The notes: a model not told the origin generated them from the sequence alone. 64,000 nt of DNA from Fibrobacter succinogenes (GCF_902779965.1 NZ_CACZDK010000014.1:1-64000), one strand, 5' to 3'; positions 45,296 to 54,780 are shown, numbered from the stretch's first letter. A program made the numbers and translations.

Positions 45296-47049
45296 TATGC
45301 AATCTCCTTTGCTTCGGAACCTGCCATGTGGCGTTCCCACATGGATTTGTACAAGGCACATTTTTTCATGAGTTCTTCGTGAGTGCCGCTATCGGCGAGT
45401 TCGCCGTTTTCAATGACCAAAATCTTTTCGGCATTCTTGATTGTCGAAAGTCTATGAGCAATGACAATTAAAACTTTATCGTGAATGAGCCTTGAAAGTG
45501 CCTTTTGAATTTCGGCTTCGTTTTCGGGATCCGCATAAGCCGTGGCTTCGTCCAAGATGATGACATCGGCGTCCTTCAGAATAGCGCGAGCAATCGTAAT
45601 GCGTTGGCGTTCGCCTCCAGAAAGTCTGTTGCCGGCGTCACCTGCTTTTGTGTTATAGCCTTTTTCGAGTGCGCTAATGAATTCGTGGCAACCGGCAGCT
45701 TTTGCGGCTTCGTAAACTTCTTCATCGCTTGCTTTTGGGCGGCCCATGCGGATGTTTTCTAGAATGGATGTGTTAAACAAGTAATTGTCTTGGGCTACGT
45801 AGCTGATTTTTTGCATTTGCTGCTTGAATGGAATCTTCGATAGACTGACGCCGCCGAGTAAAATATCTCCATTGCCTACGTCCCAAAAACCGGCCATGAG
45901 CTTTGCGATTGTCGATTTTCCGCTACCAGAATGCCCGACGATTGCTGTGACGCCTTTTTCAGCAGTCTTGAATGAAATGTTATTCAAAACGTTCTTGTCT
46001 TTATAGCCGAAAGAAACATTCTTGAATTCAAAGGAGGAACCGTTGAATTTGACTTTTTCAGTGGGGCGTACTTGATCTTTTTCGTTAAGGAATCCTTCAA
46101 TTTGTTGAAAGGCTTGGAAAACCGAAGCGAACATTTCTGCGTAAGTCATTGATGCAAGAATTGGCCCTGAAATGCCCATGCTGAGCACTGCGCATGTGAG
46201 GAATGTGGCAAATTCAATCTTTCCGTTCATGAACAAGTATGCGCCAAGCGGAAGTGTTACAAGCAATGTCGAAGAAAGAGTGCTCAATCCTGCTGCCGAG
46301 AAAAACCAGCAACTGCGCCACCATTGAAGTGTGGTGTCGCGATAGTATTTGCAGGCGTTGGTGAACTTTCCGAAAGATGATGCGCTTTGGTTGAATGCCT
46401 TGATCACTTCTATTCCGTTCACGTATTCTACGATGGAGTCGTTCATGTCGGCATTGGCTTTGAAATAACGAGCTGATTTTTCTTTGTAGCCAATCATTTG
46501 CCCCATAGTTACCAGGAATCCCACGGGAATTGTCGCGATAGCGCCAAGAGCCATGCGCCAATCCATCACAAATAAAACAACAATTATCGTTAAAGGAGTC
46601 ACGATGTTTGCGGTCATCTCTGGCACCATGTGGGCAAAAGGTTTTTCAATGCGCTCAACTGTATCGACCACGAGCATTTTGTATGTACCGGATGCTTTAT
46701 CCAGCATTACACCCATGGGAATGTGTTCCATTTTGCTTGTTATCTGAGTGCGTATTGTTTTTAAAATCGAAAAAGCCGCTTTATGCGATTTTATTGTCGA
46801 AACTGTCGATAGATACACTTTTAGAGCGTATGCGGCAATGATGATAAGCCCGTAAATCAGAATATCATTTTGCGTAACGGTCTTGTAATAGAATGCCGAA
46901 AGCAGTTTGGCAACGCAAAAATACGGAAGGATGCCGAAAAAGACCCCTAAAATTGCATAAAGCGAGGATATAAAAAGTTGTATTCTTTTGTTTCCGGCGT
47001 ACAGCCAAAGTAATTTCAATGGATTCTTTTGTGTTTTATCTGAAGTCAT
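45295..47049 (-). CDS. ABC exporter-fold half-transporter, first of pair 2
   Basis: About 584 residues from ATG 47049, which has an AGGAA site ten bases upstream; the longer frame from 47106 lacks one. Six membrane segments precede an ATPase domain with GHSGSGKST, LSGGERQRIT and VIILDEATA. It is the first gene of the NRPS operon and faces tonB across a 265-bp region with several regulatory repeats. With its partner it would form a heterodimer like YbtP/YbtQ. The similarity to pair 1 suggests that one pair exports and one imports, but the sequence does not show which. Confidence 0.88.
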   Translation of the reverse strand: MTSDKTQKNPLKLLWLYAGNKRIQLFISSLYAILGVFFGILPYFCVAKLLSAFYYKTVTQNDILIYGLIIIAAYALKVYLSTVSTIKSHKAAFSILKTIRTQITSKMEHIPMGVMLDKASGTYKMLVVDTVERIEKPFAHMVPEMTANIVTPLTIIVVLFVMDWRMALGAIATIPVGFLVTMGQMIGYKEKSARYFKANADMNDSIVEYVNGIEVIKAFNQSASSFGKFTNACKYYRDTTLQWWRSCWFFSAAGLSTLSSTLLVTLPLGAYLFMNGKIEFATFLTCAVLSMGISGPILASMTYAEMFASVFQAFQQIEGFLNEKDQVRPTEKVKFNGSSFEFKNVSFGYKDKNVLNNISFKTAEKGVTAIVGHSGSGKSTIAKLMAGFWDVGNGDILLGGVSLSKIPFKQQMQKISYVAQDNYLFNTSILENIRMGRPKASDEEVYEAAKAAGCHEFISALEKGYNTKAGDAGNRLSGGERQRITIARAILKDADVIILDEATAYADPENEAEIQKALSRLIHDKVLIVIAHRLSTIKNAEKILVIENGELADSGTHEELMKKCALYKSMWERHMAGSEAKEIA

Positions 47050-47140
47050 TTTTAACAAATTCCTAAAAAGATAGATTTGGCTAACAAAATTTAGAACAAA
47101 GAACATTGTTTTAGAGGATTTTTTTCTGATTTAAGACGGA

Positions 47141-47273
47141 TTGGATTTAAGCAAAACTCTTTGGATTGTTGGCGAAATTCGTTTTAAAACATCACTTGTG
47201 ATAAAAATGTTACCCTAGTCTAATTGGATTGTTTTTCAACCTTTTAGAGTAGAATCGAGCGCCCATTTGGATT
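47141..47273. promoter_or_regulatory. Regulatory region between the NRPS operon and tonB
   Basis: The heptamer ttggatt occurs at 47141, 47161, 47224 and 47267, and ttagagt at 47244. The pairs 47141/47161 and 47224/47244 are exactly 20 bp apart. Positions 47209-47254 match the element before TonB receptor 2 at 37 of 46 bases. The spacing between copies (20, 63, 20, 23) stays close to multiples of two helical turns. The region lies between the start of the NRPS operon (47049, minus) and tonB (47315, plus) and probably controls both. No Fur-type palindrome was recognised. Confidence 0.6.
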
Positions 47274-47314
47274 TATTTTTTTGCGTCCTAATGTGAACAC
47301 AGAAGTAATCAAAA

Positions 47315-48025
47315 ATGACTCGCAAACGGATTTATTCAGCACTGTCTTTCAACAAGGCCTTTTATGTCGGGCTTGTCGTTGCAATCCTTATCCATGCTGC
47401 AACCTTGCTGAATCCACTGTTCCAAAAGAAAGAAATTCCGGTGCATCGCCCGGATTCTCCCGTAATTCATGCGGAGAAGGTCTATATTGCACCGCCGCCT
47501 CCGCCGGAAGCGCCTCCGGTCGTGAAAAAAGTCGTTCGTGCTAAAATTATCCCGAAGGTCGTTGACAAACCGATCGAAGAAAAAATCCCGGAACCGGAGC
47601 CAGAACCGATTGTAGAAACGGCTCCTGTTGCAGTCGCAGAGTCTGTTGTTGAAGCTCCGCCGGCTCCGCCCGCGCCTCCCGTAGTTAAGGCGCCCCCCAA
47701 ACCTTCGGCTGATTCAGTGAAAATGGTGACCCGCACATACTTGCGCTCGCTCAAAAAACAGTTGGAACAGATCAAGGATTATCCTGCGACGGCTAAACGC
47801 TTGAAGCAGGAGGGCACAGTACGTGTGAGGTTCACCATCCTTGCGGATGGTAAAATTGAGCAAATCGAGGTCTCGGAATCGAGCCGCTATTCTTCGCTGG
47901 ACAATAGCGCTTTAGAAGCCGTTACCAACATGGGCAAATTTGATCCCATTCCAAAACTTTTAGAAAAAGAACGCTGGAGAATAGAAATTCCAATCCAGTA
48001 CAAACTTAATGCCGGGAGGTCGTAA
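47315..48025 (+). CDS. tonB: TonB energy-transducing protein
   Basis: A 236-residue periplasm-spanning protein: one N-terminal membrane anchor (AFYVGLVVAILIHAATLL), a long Pro/Glu/Lys/Val-rich spacer (about 45-135) with PPPPPEAPP and EPEPEPIVE, and a C-terminal domain with YPATAKRLKQEGTVRVRFTI and SSLDNSALEAV, the usual TonB fold. It transmits proton-motive force from ExbB/ExbD to the two receptors of this window. It shares its last base with the exbB start codon, so the three genes are coupled. Confidence 0.92.
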   Translation: MTRKRIYSALSFNKAFYVGLVVAILIHAATLLNPLFQKKEIPVHRPDSPVIHAEKVYIAPPPPPEAPPVVKKVVRAKIIPKVVDKPIEEKIPEPEPEPIVETAPVAVAESVVEAPPAPPAPPVVKAPPKPSADSVKMVTRTYLRSLKKQLEQIKDYPATAKRLKQEGTVRVRFTILADGKIEQIEVSESSRYSSLDNSALEAVTNMGKFDPIPKLLEKERWRIEIPIQYKLNAGRS

Positions 48026-48585
48026 TGAATTTTATTCTTGAATTTATAAAGCAAGGTGGTTACATTGGCTACATCTTGGTGGCCATGAACTTTGTTGGCT
48101 ATGCCATTATCATTTGGAAAGTGATTTCGCTTATAGTCTTCAATAAAACAGTGCAGCCACGATTGACTGACAAGGTCATTCATCGTGTGGTGACATGCAA
48201 TACGGACCATCACATCATTACCGAAAGTATTCGTACCGAAATTGGTCTTGCTTTTTCTCCTCTCACGAAGGGGCTTACGACGGTCGAAAACATTGCATCG
48301 ATTTCTCCGATGCTTGGCCTCTTAGGTACAGTCGTTGGCATTTTTAACGCTTTCACGGTGATAGCGGCTTCAGGTCTTGATGATCCATCCGCTTTTGCGA
48401 CGGGCATTAAGTTTGCTCTCGTGACAACGGTCCTTGGACTTGTGGTCGCTATCCCGCACGTGCTTGCTTTCAATTACCTGAACGCTCGAATGGAACAGGA
48501 ACAAGACGAAGTCGAAAACCAAGTGCTTTTGCATTTGGGAAAGACTTTGCAAGAACGCGATGCCAGAAGATTAGAAAGGGCTTAA
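48025..48585 (+). CDS. exbB: Biopolymer transport protein ExbB (MotA/TolQ/ExbB family)
   Basis: A 186-residue inner-membrane protein with a hydrophobic N-terminal helix (GYIGYILVAMNFVGYAII) and two later helices around ENIASISPMLGLLGTVVGIF and GIKFALVTTVLGLVVAIP, the most conserved stretch in the family. It forms the proton channel with ExbD that energises TonB. The gene sits between tonB and exbD with one-base spacing on either side. The first helix lacks the long periplasmic N-terminus of some enterobacterial ExbB proteins. Confidence 0.9.
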   Translation: MNFILEFIKQGGYIGYILVAMNFVGYAIIIWKVISLIVFNKTVQPRLTDKVIHRVVTCNTDHHIITESIRTEIGLAFSPLTKGLTTVENIASISPMLGLLGTVVGIFNAFTVIAASGLDDPSAFATGIKFALVTTVLGLVVAIPHVLAFNYLNARMEQEQDEVENQVLLHLGKTLQERDARRLERA

Positions 48586-48586
48586 A

Positions 48587-48979
48587 ATGGCTAAAAGACG
48601 TCGTCGAATCTCCTTGGACATGACACCGCTTATTGACTGTGTCTTTTTGTTGCTGGTTTTCTTCCTGGTGACCTCAGTCTTTAAGCAGGACAAGTCCGTC
48701 CTTAAACTTCTCTTGCCCGAAACGTCAAGCGAAGTCAAGCAAGAAGTTTCCGAAGGGTTCTTTATCGAACTTTCTGAAACAGAAATTGCCGTGAACGGCG
48801 AAATCGCGACTATCGAATTTTTGAAAAATAAGAGCGCCGCGGTGCAAAACAAAAAGGCTCCGGTTGCCTTGAAAATCGACAAGAAAACGCCCTACGAAAA
48901 AGTTGCCGAAGTATTGGACGTTCTCCAGATGGAAAAAATTTACAACATACAGTTTGTCAATGAATTAAAGAAGGAGTGA
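48587..48979 (+). CDS. exbD: Biopolymer transport protein ExbD
   Basis: A 130-residue protein with a basic N-terminus (MAKRRRRISLDMTPLIDCVF), where the aspartate of MTPLIDCVF is the conserved proton-conducting residue of ExbD/TolR. A single membrane helix follows, then a periplasmic domain ending DVLQMEKIYNIQFVNEL. Its stop codon overlaps the ribosome-binding region of the next gene, the RND transporter, which is therefore in the same operon. Confidence 0.92.
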   Translation: MAKRRRRISLDMTPLIDCVFLLLVFFLVTSVFKQDKSVLKLLLPETSSEVKQEVSEGFFIELSETEIAVNGEIATIEFLKNKSAAVQNKKAPVALKIDKKTPYEKVAEVLDVLQMEKIYNIQFVNELKKE

Positions 48980-48981
48980 GT

Positions 48982-51360
48982 ATGTCTCGGATTCGAATCA
49001 ACATCGAAAAGGTGAACCAAATGTTCGAAGACTTTGCGAAGTTCCTGATTTCGCATCGTTTTCGGTTTATTGCAGGTCTCGTGATTCTGCTTGTGCTATC
49101 TGTCATTGGCGCCAAGAAAATTTACGTAGAAACTTCCTGGGATAGCTATTTTGTCGAAGGCGACCCGATGCTTGTTCAAACGGACAAGTTTAAGGAACTT
49201 TTCGGAAACGATTACTTTGTTTCTGTCCTCACGGAATGCGATGACATCTACAAGCCGGAAAATCTCCGCTTGCTGCGCAAGCTTTCCGAAGATCTCCGCG
49301 ACAATCTTTCGTATTCTAACGGAACCGTCACTTCGCTTACGAACATTGAATACACGCTCGGAACCGAAGAGGGCATGGAAATCACGCAGATTGTCCCAGA
49401 TGAAATCCCGACGGATGAAGCTGGCATTGCTGAAATCAAGCGTCGCGTGGCTGCAAAGCCGGAATTCCTGAAAAAGCTCGTGAGTGCCGATGGCAAGAAT
49501 ACGTTCGTCATCGTGAAACTTCGCCCGTTCCCTGAAGATTCCGTGTGGAAGGCCGAAGGCAAAATCTCGCCTGACATGCAGACGGGTGCCGAAACTTATG
49601 ACATCATCAACAAGCCGGAATACGCCCCGCTCCATCCGAACGCTGGCGGTATGCCTTACATGAGCTCCGAAAAGATGAAGTTCATCAACGTTGAAATGGG
49701 CCGTGTGATGATGCTTGCGATGATTTGCGCCATTATCGTGATGACTCTTGTTACGCGTTCTTTGCGCGGTGTCGTTTCGCCGATTTTGAGCTCTCTTTCG
49801 GGCATCTTGATGACGTTTGGCTTGGTCGGTTATCTCGGACTCTACATGGACTCTACGAACATGATGATTCCGCCGTTCCTTGCTTTTGCAGTGTCGATTG
49901 CTTATAATATCCACCTTTACTCGTTCTTCCGTAGAGAAATGCTCTTGCACGGAAAACGCAAAGATGCCGTTGTCCATGCCGTTCGCGAAACGGGTTGGTC
50001 GCTGTTGTTCTCTGGGCTTACGACGATTGTGGCGTTGTTGTCATTCCTCACAGTGATGCTTCGCCCCATTCGTTCCGTAGGTCTGTTGTCCGCCATTTCT
50101 GTGGGCTTTGTGCTTGCTGTGGTGCTTGTGGTGTCTCCAATTCTTCTCAGCTTTGGTAAGGATAAGCAGCCGAATCCGAATGTCTTGAAACGTGGTGATA
50201 CGCGCATGGCTTTGATGATGGAAAGTATCGGTAAGTTTGTTCTAACTCACCGTGGTAAAATTCTTGCATGCTTTACGATTATCGCTGCGATTTCTGCCGT
50301 GGGAATGTTCAAGATGGAACCCTCCTTCGATGTGGAACGCACTATGGGCCGCAAGGTTCCTTATGTGAGCAAGATTCTCGAAATGGGTGAATCGCCGCTT
50401 GGTAGCGTCTATTCTTACGACCTCGAAATTGAATTCCCGAATCCCGATGATGCCAAGAAAGTTGAGAACTTGAAAAAGTTCGATGAATACGGCAAATACA
50501 TCGAATCATTCCCGCTGAGCAAGCGCCTCACTTCGATTCTTGATATTGTCAAGGACTTGAACCGTACTGTGAATGAAAATAACGAATCATTCTACCGCAT
50601 CCCCGATACCGAAGAACAAGTGGCTCAGCTCCTCTTGCTCTACGAAAACGCAGGCGGTTCCGAATCGAATTACTGGATTGACTATGATTACCGTTACCTC
50701 CGCATGATGGTTGAAATCAGCACTTACAATTCGAACGAACTGGATAAGGAAATTGAAGCCATCACCAAGAAGGGCAAGGAACTCTTCCCTGAAGCAACGG
50801 TTTCTGCAGTCGGTAACATTCCGCAATTTACCACGATGCAGCAGTATCTGGTGAAGGGCCAAATTCGTTCCTTCGGAATTTCCATCGTGATTGTCGCTGT
50901 GCTTTTGATGATTGTCTTTGGCAGCCTGCGTACGGGACTTATCGGCATGATCCCGAACGTAGCTCCTGCCATTTTTGTGGGCGGTTACCTCGGTTGGATG
51001 GGCCTTCCGCTCGACATGATGAGTGCAACGATTATCCCGATGGTCATTGGCCTTGCTGTTGACGATACGATTCACTTTGTGAACCACACAAACGAAGAAT
51101 TCGAACGCAATAAGAATTACTCCAGCGCAATCCTCCGCGTGTATCGCTCTACCGGTACAGCCCTTGTGATGACAACGTTTATTATGTGCGCGACCTTCGG
51201 CGGATTCATGACTTCTAAATGCACGATGCTTTTCAACTTTGGCTTTGTGCTCTCGATTGGCCTTGGCTCTGCCCTTTTGGCCGACTTGCTCGTGACGCCG
51301 GTACTCGTCAAAAAGTTCCATATCTTTGGAAAAGAAAATTTAAGTGGAAAGGAGAATTAA
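48982..51360 (+). CDS. RND-superfamily (MMPL-type) membrane transporter
   Basis: A 792-residue inner-membrane protein with two repeats of one long periplasmic loop plus a bundle of five or six membrane helices (about 240-390 and 625-780). The first bundle shows [18 protein letters not shown]; the second has [18 protein letters not shown], the acidic helix motif of the MMPL/patched-like RND group. I chose ATG 48982 because an AAGGAG site lies five bases upstream; the in-frame GTG at 48976 is inside that site. Such proteins commonly move lipids or lipid-like compounds, and here it may move the acylated product. It is followed by a LolA-like gene after three bases. Confidence 0.85.
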   Translation: MSRIRINIEKVNQMFEDFAKFLISHRFRFIAGLVILLVLSVIGAKKIYVETSWDSYFVEGDPMLVQTDKFKELFGNDYFVSVLTECDDIYKPENLRLLRKLSEDLRDNLSYSNGTVTSLTNIEYTLGTEEGMEITQIVPDEIPTDEAGIAEIKRRVAAKPEFLKKLVSADGKNTFVIVKLRPFPEDSVWKAEGKISPDMQTGAETYDIINKPEYAPLHPNAGGMPYMSSEKMKFINVEMGRVMMLAMICAIIVMTLVTRSLRGVVSPILSSLSGILMTFGLVGYLGLYMDSTNMMIPPFLAFAVSIAYNIHLYSFFRREMLLHGKRKDAVVHAVRETGWSLLFSGLTTIVALLSFLTVMLRPIRSVGLLSAISVGFVLAVVLVVSPILLSFGKDKQPNPNVLKRGDTRMALMMESIGKFVLTHRGKILACFTIIAAISAVGMFKMEPSFDVERTMGRKVPYVSKILEMGESPLGSVYSYDLEIEFPNPDDAKKVENLKKFDEYGKYIESFPLSKRLTSILDIVKDLNRTVNENNESFYRIPDTEEQVAQLLLLYENAGGSESNYWIDYDYRYLRMMVEISTYNSNELDKEIEAITKKGKELFPEATVSAVGNIPQFTTMQQYLVKGQIRSFGISIVIVAVLLMIVFGSLRTGLIGMIPNVAPAIFVGGYLGWMGLPLDMMSATIIPMVIGLAVDDTIHFVNHTNEEFERNKNYSSAILRVYRSTGTALVMTTFIMCATFGGFMTSKCTMLFNFGFVLSIGLGSALLADLLVTPVLVKKFHIFGKENLSGKEN

Positions 51361-51362
51361 AA

Positions 51363-52133
51363 ATGAAAAAGAATTTCGTTGCAACTCTGTTGCTCTCGGC
51401 ATCGTTTGTCTTTGCTGCCGAACAAAACGCCCGTGATATCATGATCAAGGTCAAGGACCGTCCGGATGGCGACACGCGTTCTTCCTCGATGGAAATGAAA
51501 CTCGTGAATAAGAATGGCGGCACTCGCGTCCGTAAGATTACCTCTTACGCGATGGACGTGGGCGCAGACACCAAAACCATCATGTTCTTCCAATACCCCA
51601 ACGATGTAAAGGGTACGGGATTCTTGACCGTGAATTACGATGATGTCAACAAGGAAGACGACAAGTGGCTTTACTTGCCCGCTCTGAAGAAGACTCGCCG
51701 CATCAGCGGAAAGAGTTCCAAGACCGATTACTTCATGGGTTCCGATTTCACATACGATGATATCGGCAAGCGCAATGTCGATGAAGATTCTCACAAGCTC
51801 TTGCGCGAAGAATCTGCTAACGGCTTCAACTATTACGTTGTTGAATCGACTCCCAAGAAGGAAGGCGAAATCTTCTCGAAAAAGCTCGTCTGGATCCGCA
51901 AGGATTGTGACGTTGTCGAAAAGGTCGAATTCTACGACAAACTCGGCAAGCTCCATCGTCAAATGATTTCTTCAGACATCAAGAAAGTTGATGGCTTCTG
52001 GACTGTCGGCAAGATGGAAATGAAAAACGTGCAAACGGGCCACTCTACGGAACTTCTCTTCCTCGATCCGAAATTCAACGTTCAACTCGATTCCAAAATC
52101 TTTACGGTGAATAAGCTGGAAAGAGGACTGTAG
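51363..52133 (+). CDS. Outer-membrane lipoprotein-sorting-like periplasmic protein (LolA fold)
   Basis: A 256-residue exported protein with a signal peptide ([18 protein letters not shown]). The mature part has the half-barrel strands [50 protein letters not shown] and a [14 protein letters not shown] loop, as in the LolA-like proteins that accompany MMPL transporters. It may ferry a lipid or lipid-linked molecule across the periplasm. It directly follows the RND gene. Neither a Lol partner nor a cargo is identifiable in the window. Confidence 0.75.
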   Translation: MKKNFVATLLLSASFVFAAEQNARDIMIKVKDRPDGDTRSSSMEMKLVNKNGGTRVRKITSYAMDVGADTKTIMFFQYPNDVKGTGFLTVNYDDVNKEDDKWLYLPALKKTRRISGKSSKTDYFMGSDFTYDDIGKRNVDEDSHKLLREESANGFNYYVVESTPKKEGEIFSKKLVWIRKDCDVVEKVEFYDKLGKLHRQMISSDIKKVDGFWTVGKMEMKNVQTGHSTELLFLDPKFNVQLDSKIFTVNKLERGL

Positions 52134-52485
52134 GTAGTAGGAAGTAGACAGTAGACGGTAGGACAAACGCAATAGGCGAGAGTCGCGGTCAAGCTTGCTT
52201 GAACATGACCGAGCCCGGCGTTTGGTACTTGAGCGAAGCGAGAGTACAAGTAGGAAGAAATTTCTGCTTCTTGTCATGCCCGCCAGCGAGCGGGCATCTC
52301 CTTGATTATGAATAATGGCTTTTTTAAGTGGAATGGAGATTCCCGCTTTCGCGGGAATGACAAATAGCCTGTCGCATCACAATCTTTAACGTCATTGCAC
52401 AGGGTGCATGAACCTGCGATTGTGATATGCCAGTCTGCAAGCAGCCTGTCGCATCACAACCTTTAACGTCATTGCGAGGAATAAG
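52134..52485. repeat. Repeat-rich intergenic region
   Basis: About 350 bases without a gene. It contains gtaggaagtagacagta (52137-52153), whose inverted copy is at 57388-57404. There are also two hairpin repeats, one around cccgccagcgagcggg and one ttcccgctttcgcgggaa (52340-52357). A 33-bp direct repeat occurs at 52366-52398 and 52443-52475 with one mismatch. A last repeat runs into the next gene's start. These are small dispersed elements rather than an insertion sequence; no transposase is present. Confidence 0.6.
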
Positions 52486-53712
52486 ATGACGAAGCAATCT
52501 ATGATTCGATCGATGTTATTGTCCGCGGCGTTCGCCTTATCCGCGCATGCGCAAGACGAACTGTCTATCCAGCTGAACGGCTTTGTGGATTCGTACCACG
52601 CTTTGCAACTGCGCAGCCCACAGCAGGTTATGTCTTCTAGGACACGCCTCCGTCTTGAAATGCGTGCCAATTACGGCGAAGCTTCGCTCTTTTCGAGTGT
52701 GAACCTCGCTTACAATGGCATTATTGAAAATCAAACTGGCGCATTCCTTCGCGAAGCCTATTTTGACTATGCTGGCAAATTCCTCGAAGTCAAGGCGGGT
52801 CGTCAAATCGTTACGTGGGGCGTTGCCGATGGCCTGCGCCTTACGGATTTGATTTCGCCTATGGACTACACCGAATTCATGGCGAATGATTATGACGATA
52901 TTCGTGTGCCTGTAAATGCAATTAACCTCAAGTACCCAGGCGAAAGTTTCTCTGCCGAAGTCGTCTTTGTGCCGGTTCCCGAATATTTCGTGATTCCGAC
53001 AAGCGATGATAATCCATGGCAAATGCCGGTGCCTAATGGCATGCGCATGGACTTGAGCGACACGCCTGCAAAACACATCAAGAATAGCGAAGTTGGCGGT
53101 CGTTTCCGGTTCTTCCTTGAAAATCTGGACTTCTCGCTTACGGCGCTACACACGTTCAACAAGTCTCCGATAACGATTGTAAACTTTGATCCAGAAACGA
53201 AATCTGCTGTGATTAAGGGTGTTTATGAACCGATGAATGTTGTTGGTGGCGATGTCTCGATTCCGGCGGGCGAAATTGTAATTCGTGGCGAAGTGGCTGT
53301 GTATTTCGGCGAGCCGATTGCCTTGAAAAATTCAATGGATTACTGGTTCAGAAAATCGTTTAATGGCTTGATCGGTATCGATTGGTATGCTGGTAACAAT
53401 TGGACCATCATGGCGCAGTACATGCATAAGGTCATTATGGATTATCGCGATGTGTTGGGGACCGAGCAAAATACCTCCATGATTACGGCGCGAATCTCCA
53501 AGGAAGTCTTGAACAATACGCTCAAGCTTTCCGTTTACGGGATGTTTGACGTAGATAATGTTGGTTTTTATGTCCGTCCTGCTGCAGATTACCTGTTGAA
53601 TGACCAGATTACGCTCTCTTTGGGCGCGGATTGGCTTGGAGGGCGGCGCGGAACGTTTGAAACTTACAAGAAAAATACACAAATATGGGTAAAAGGTAAG
53701 TTTTTCTTTTAG
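52486..53712 (+). CDS. Outer-membrane beta-barrel protein of an RND-associated type (DUF1302-like)
   Basis: A 408-residue protein with signal peptide (MIRSMLLSAAFALSAHA) and a run of amphipathic strands; the phrases KAGRQIVTWGVADGLRL, DLISPMDYTEFM and IRVPVNAINLKYP recall the DUF1302 group found with MMPL transporters and LolA-like proteins. It ends with a C-terminal aromatic strand KGKFFF, typical of proteins handled by the BAM complex. It may serve as the outer-membrane exit for the RND system. The GAGGA site, the start codon and the first five residues (MTKQS) are supplied by a dispersed repeat (52468-52500). Confidence 0.65.
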   Translation: MTKQSMIRSMLLSAAFALSAHAQDELSIQLNGFVDSYHALQLRSPQQVMSSRTRLRLEMRANYGEASLFSSVNLAYNGIIENQTGAFLREAYFDYAGKFLEVKAGRQIVTWGVADGLRLTDLISPMDYTEFMANDYDDIRVPVNAINLKYPGESFSAEVVFVPVPEYFVIPTSDDNPWQMPVPNGMRMDLSDTPAKHIKNSEVGGRFRFFLENLDFSLTALHTFNKSPITIVNFDPETKSAVIKGVYEPMNVVGGDVSIPAGEIVIRGEVAVYFGEPIALKNSMDYWFRKSFNGLIGIDWYAGNNWTIMAQYMHKVIMDYRDVLGTEQNTSMITARISKEVLNNTLKLSVYGMFDVDNVGFYVRPAADYLLNDQITLSLGADWLGGRRGTFETYKKNTQIWVKGKFFF

Positions 53713-53749
53713 ATAAGTTACTTGACGCTTTCTTGAAAATTGCTTAAAT

Positions 53750-53763
53750 TTAGTCTAGACTAA
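53750..53763. promoter_or_regulatory. Palindrome upstream of the AraC regulator
   Basis: Perfect 14-bp palindrome ttagtctagactaa, 76-89 bp before the regulator's ATG. Between it and the gene lie two copies of tttaatctaat and one tttggtctaaa. The half-site tagtcta resembles part of the 20-bp repeat elements (gtctaat). Autoregulation is possible, but spacing here is irregular. Confidence 0.4.
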
Positions 53764-53838
53764 GTTAGTTGATTTAATCTAATAAAATTTGTTTGGTCTA
53801 AAATACTTGGTTTAATCTAATTTTTGAGAGAGTGAAAT

Positions 53839-54780
53839 ATGATAAAGCCTATCCCAGATAGAAATCTGATTCTAATACAGAATACAGATTTCTTTTCGCA
53901 TTATATGCTTCAAAATAAAACGGGAACTGGGCATCTTCTAGTGTATAATGTTTTGCCTGGATTGCAGGTTTTTTACAGCAATTTCCATCTCAAGGAATTC
54001 TCCTTCAACTTTGAAAATCAAGGAAAGAGCCTGATCGTCTTGCATTGCCATAACGGCAGTTCGGAATGGCTCGATTCGAATTCTTCGCCGCGCTCCATGG
54101 AAGAAAACGGTTTGTTGCTCTTGGATCAAATGCCGGCAAGCAAGACGTATCAATTCCCCGTACACTGCTACCATGGTATTGCCGTCATATTTTCAATGGA
54201 TCGCTGCCAGGGCGAACTCATGAACATGTTTAAGGCGGTGGGGGTGGACTTTACGGCCCTGATTCAAAAAATCCAGCCGCTTACACTCCCGTTAAAACTC
54301 CCGTCGAGCGAACATGTAAGTCATATCTTTTCGGAACTGTACAGGCTCCCTAAAAACATCCGCTTGCCGTATTTCAAAATCAAAGTGCTCGAACTGATTC
54401 TGTTCTTGAGTCGCCTCGATTCCGAAGCCAAATACGAGACTGCTGCCAAAATCCCGAGCCAATACAAAGGCAAAATGGAACTCCTGCGCGAAATTCTTCG
54501 CGAAAACATCGAGGATCATTTGACGCTCGAACAGCTTTCCAAGCAAATCGAAATGAGCCCGACGCAAATGAAAAAGTATTTCAAGCTTGCGTATGGCGAT
54601 TCTATTTACTCGTACCTCAAAACGTACCGCATGAAAAAAGCCACCCAGCTTTTGCTGGATGGAAAATTGAATATTGCCGAAATTGCGGGCCGCGTGGGCT
54701 ATACAAATTCCAGCAAGTTTGCGCAGGCGTTCAAGGAATTTACAGGGCAATCTCCCAAGGAATTCCGGAACAAGGCGTAA
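53839..54780 (+). CDS. AraC-family transcriptional regulator
   Basis: A 313-residue regulator. The N-terminal roughly 200 residues form a cupin-like sensing domain. The C-terminus has two helix-turn-helix units: LTLEQLSKQIEMSPTQMKKYF (near 231) and the second around IAEIAGRVGYTNSSKFAQAF, ending with the GQSPKEFR signature. PchR and YbtA of pyochelin and yersiniabactin systems are AraC proteins that switch on synthesis and uptake genes when the siderophore is bound. Being the only regulator beside the operons, it is the best candidate for the 20-bp repeats. That assignment is inference. Confidence 0.85.
   Translation: MIKPIPDRNLILIQNTDFFSHYMLQNKTGTGHLLVYNVLPGLQVFYSNFHLKEFSFNFENQGKSLIVLHCHNGSSEWLDSNSSPRSMEENGLLLLDQMPASKTYQFPVHCYHGIAVIFSMDRCQGELMNMFKAVGVDFTALIQKIQPLTLPLKLPSSEHVSHIFSELYRLPKNIRLPYFKIKVLELILFLSRLDSEAKYETAAKIPSQYKGKMELLREILRENIEDHLTLEQLSKQIEMSPTQMKKYFKLAYGDSIYSYLKTYRMKKATQLLLDGKLNIAEIAGRVGYTNSSKFAQAFKEFTGQSPKEFRNKA

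Noticed and set aside
20952-47049. Polyketide synthase or salicylate synthase genes expected for a yersiniabactin-like cluster
   Set aside because: All genes in the operon were accounted for; none shows ketosynthase, acyltransferase or chorismate-binding motifs.
47050-47314. Fur box between the NRPS operon and tonB
   Set aside because: No 19-bp GATAATGATAATCATTATC-like palindrome could be found; the 20-bp direct repeat explains the region better.
52134-52485. Insertion sequence or CRISPR array in the repeat-rich gap
   Set aside because: The repeats are unlike each other, not regularly spaced, and no transposase or cas gene is present.
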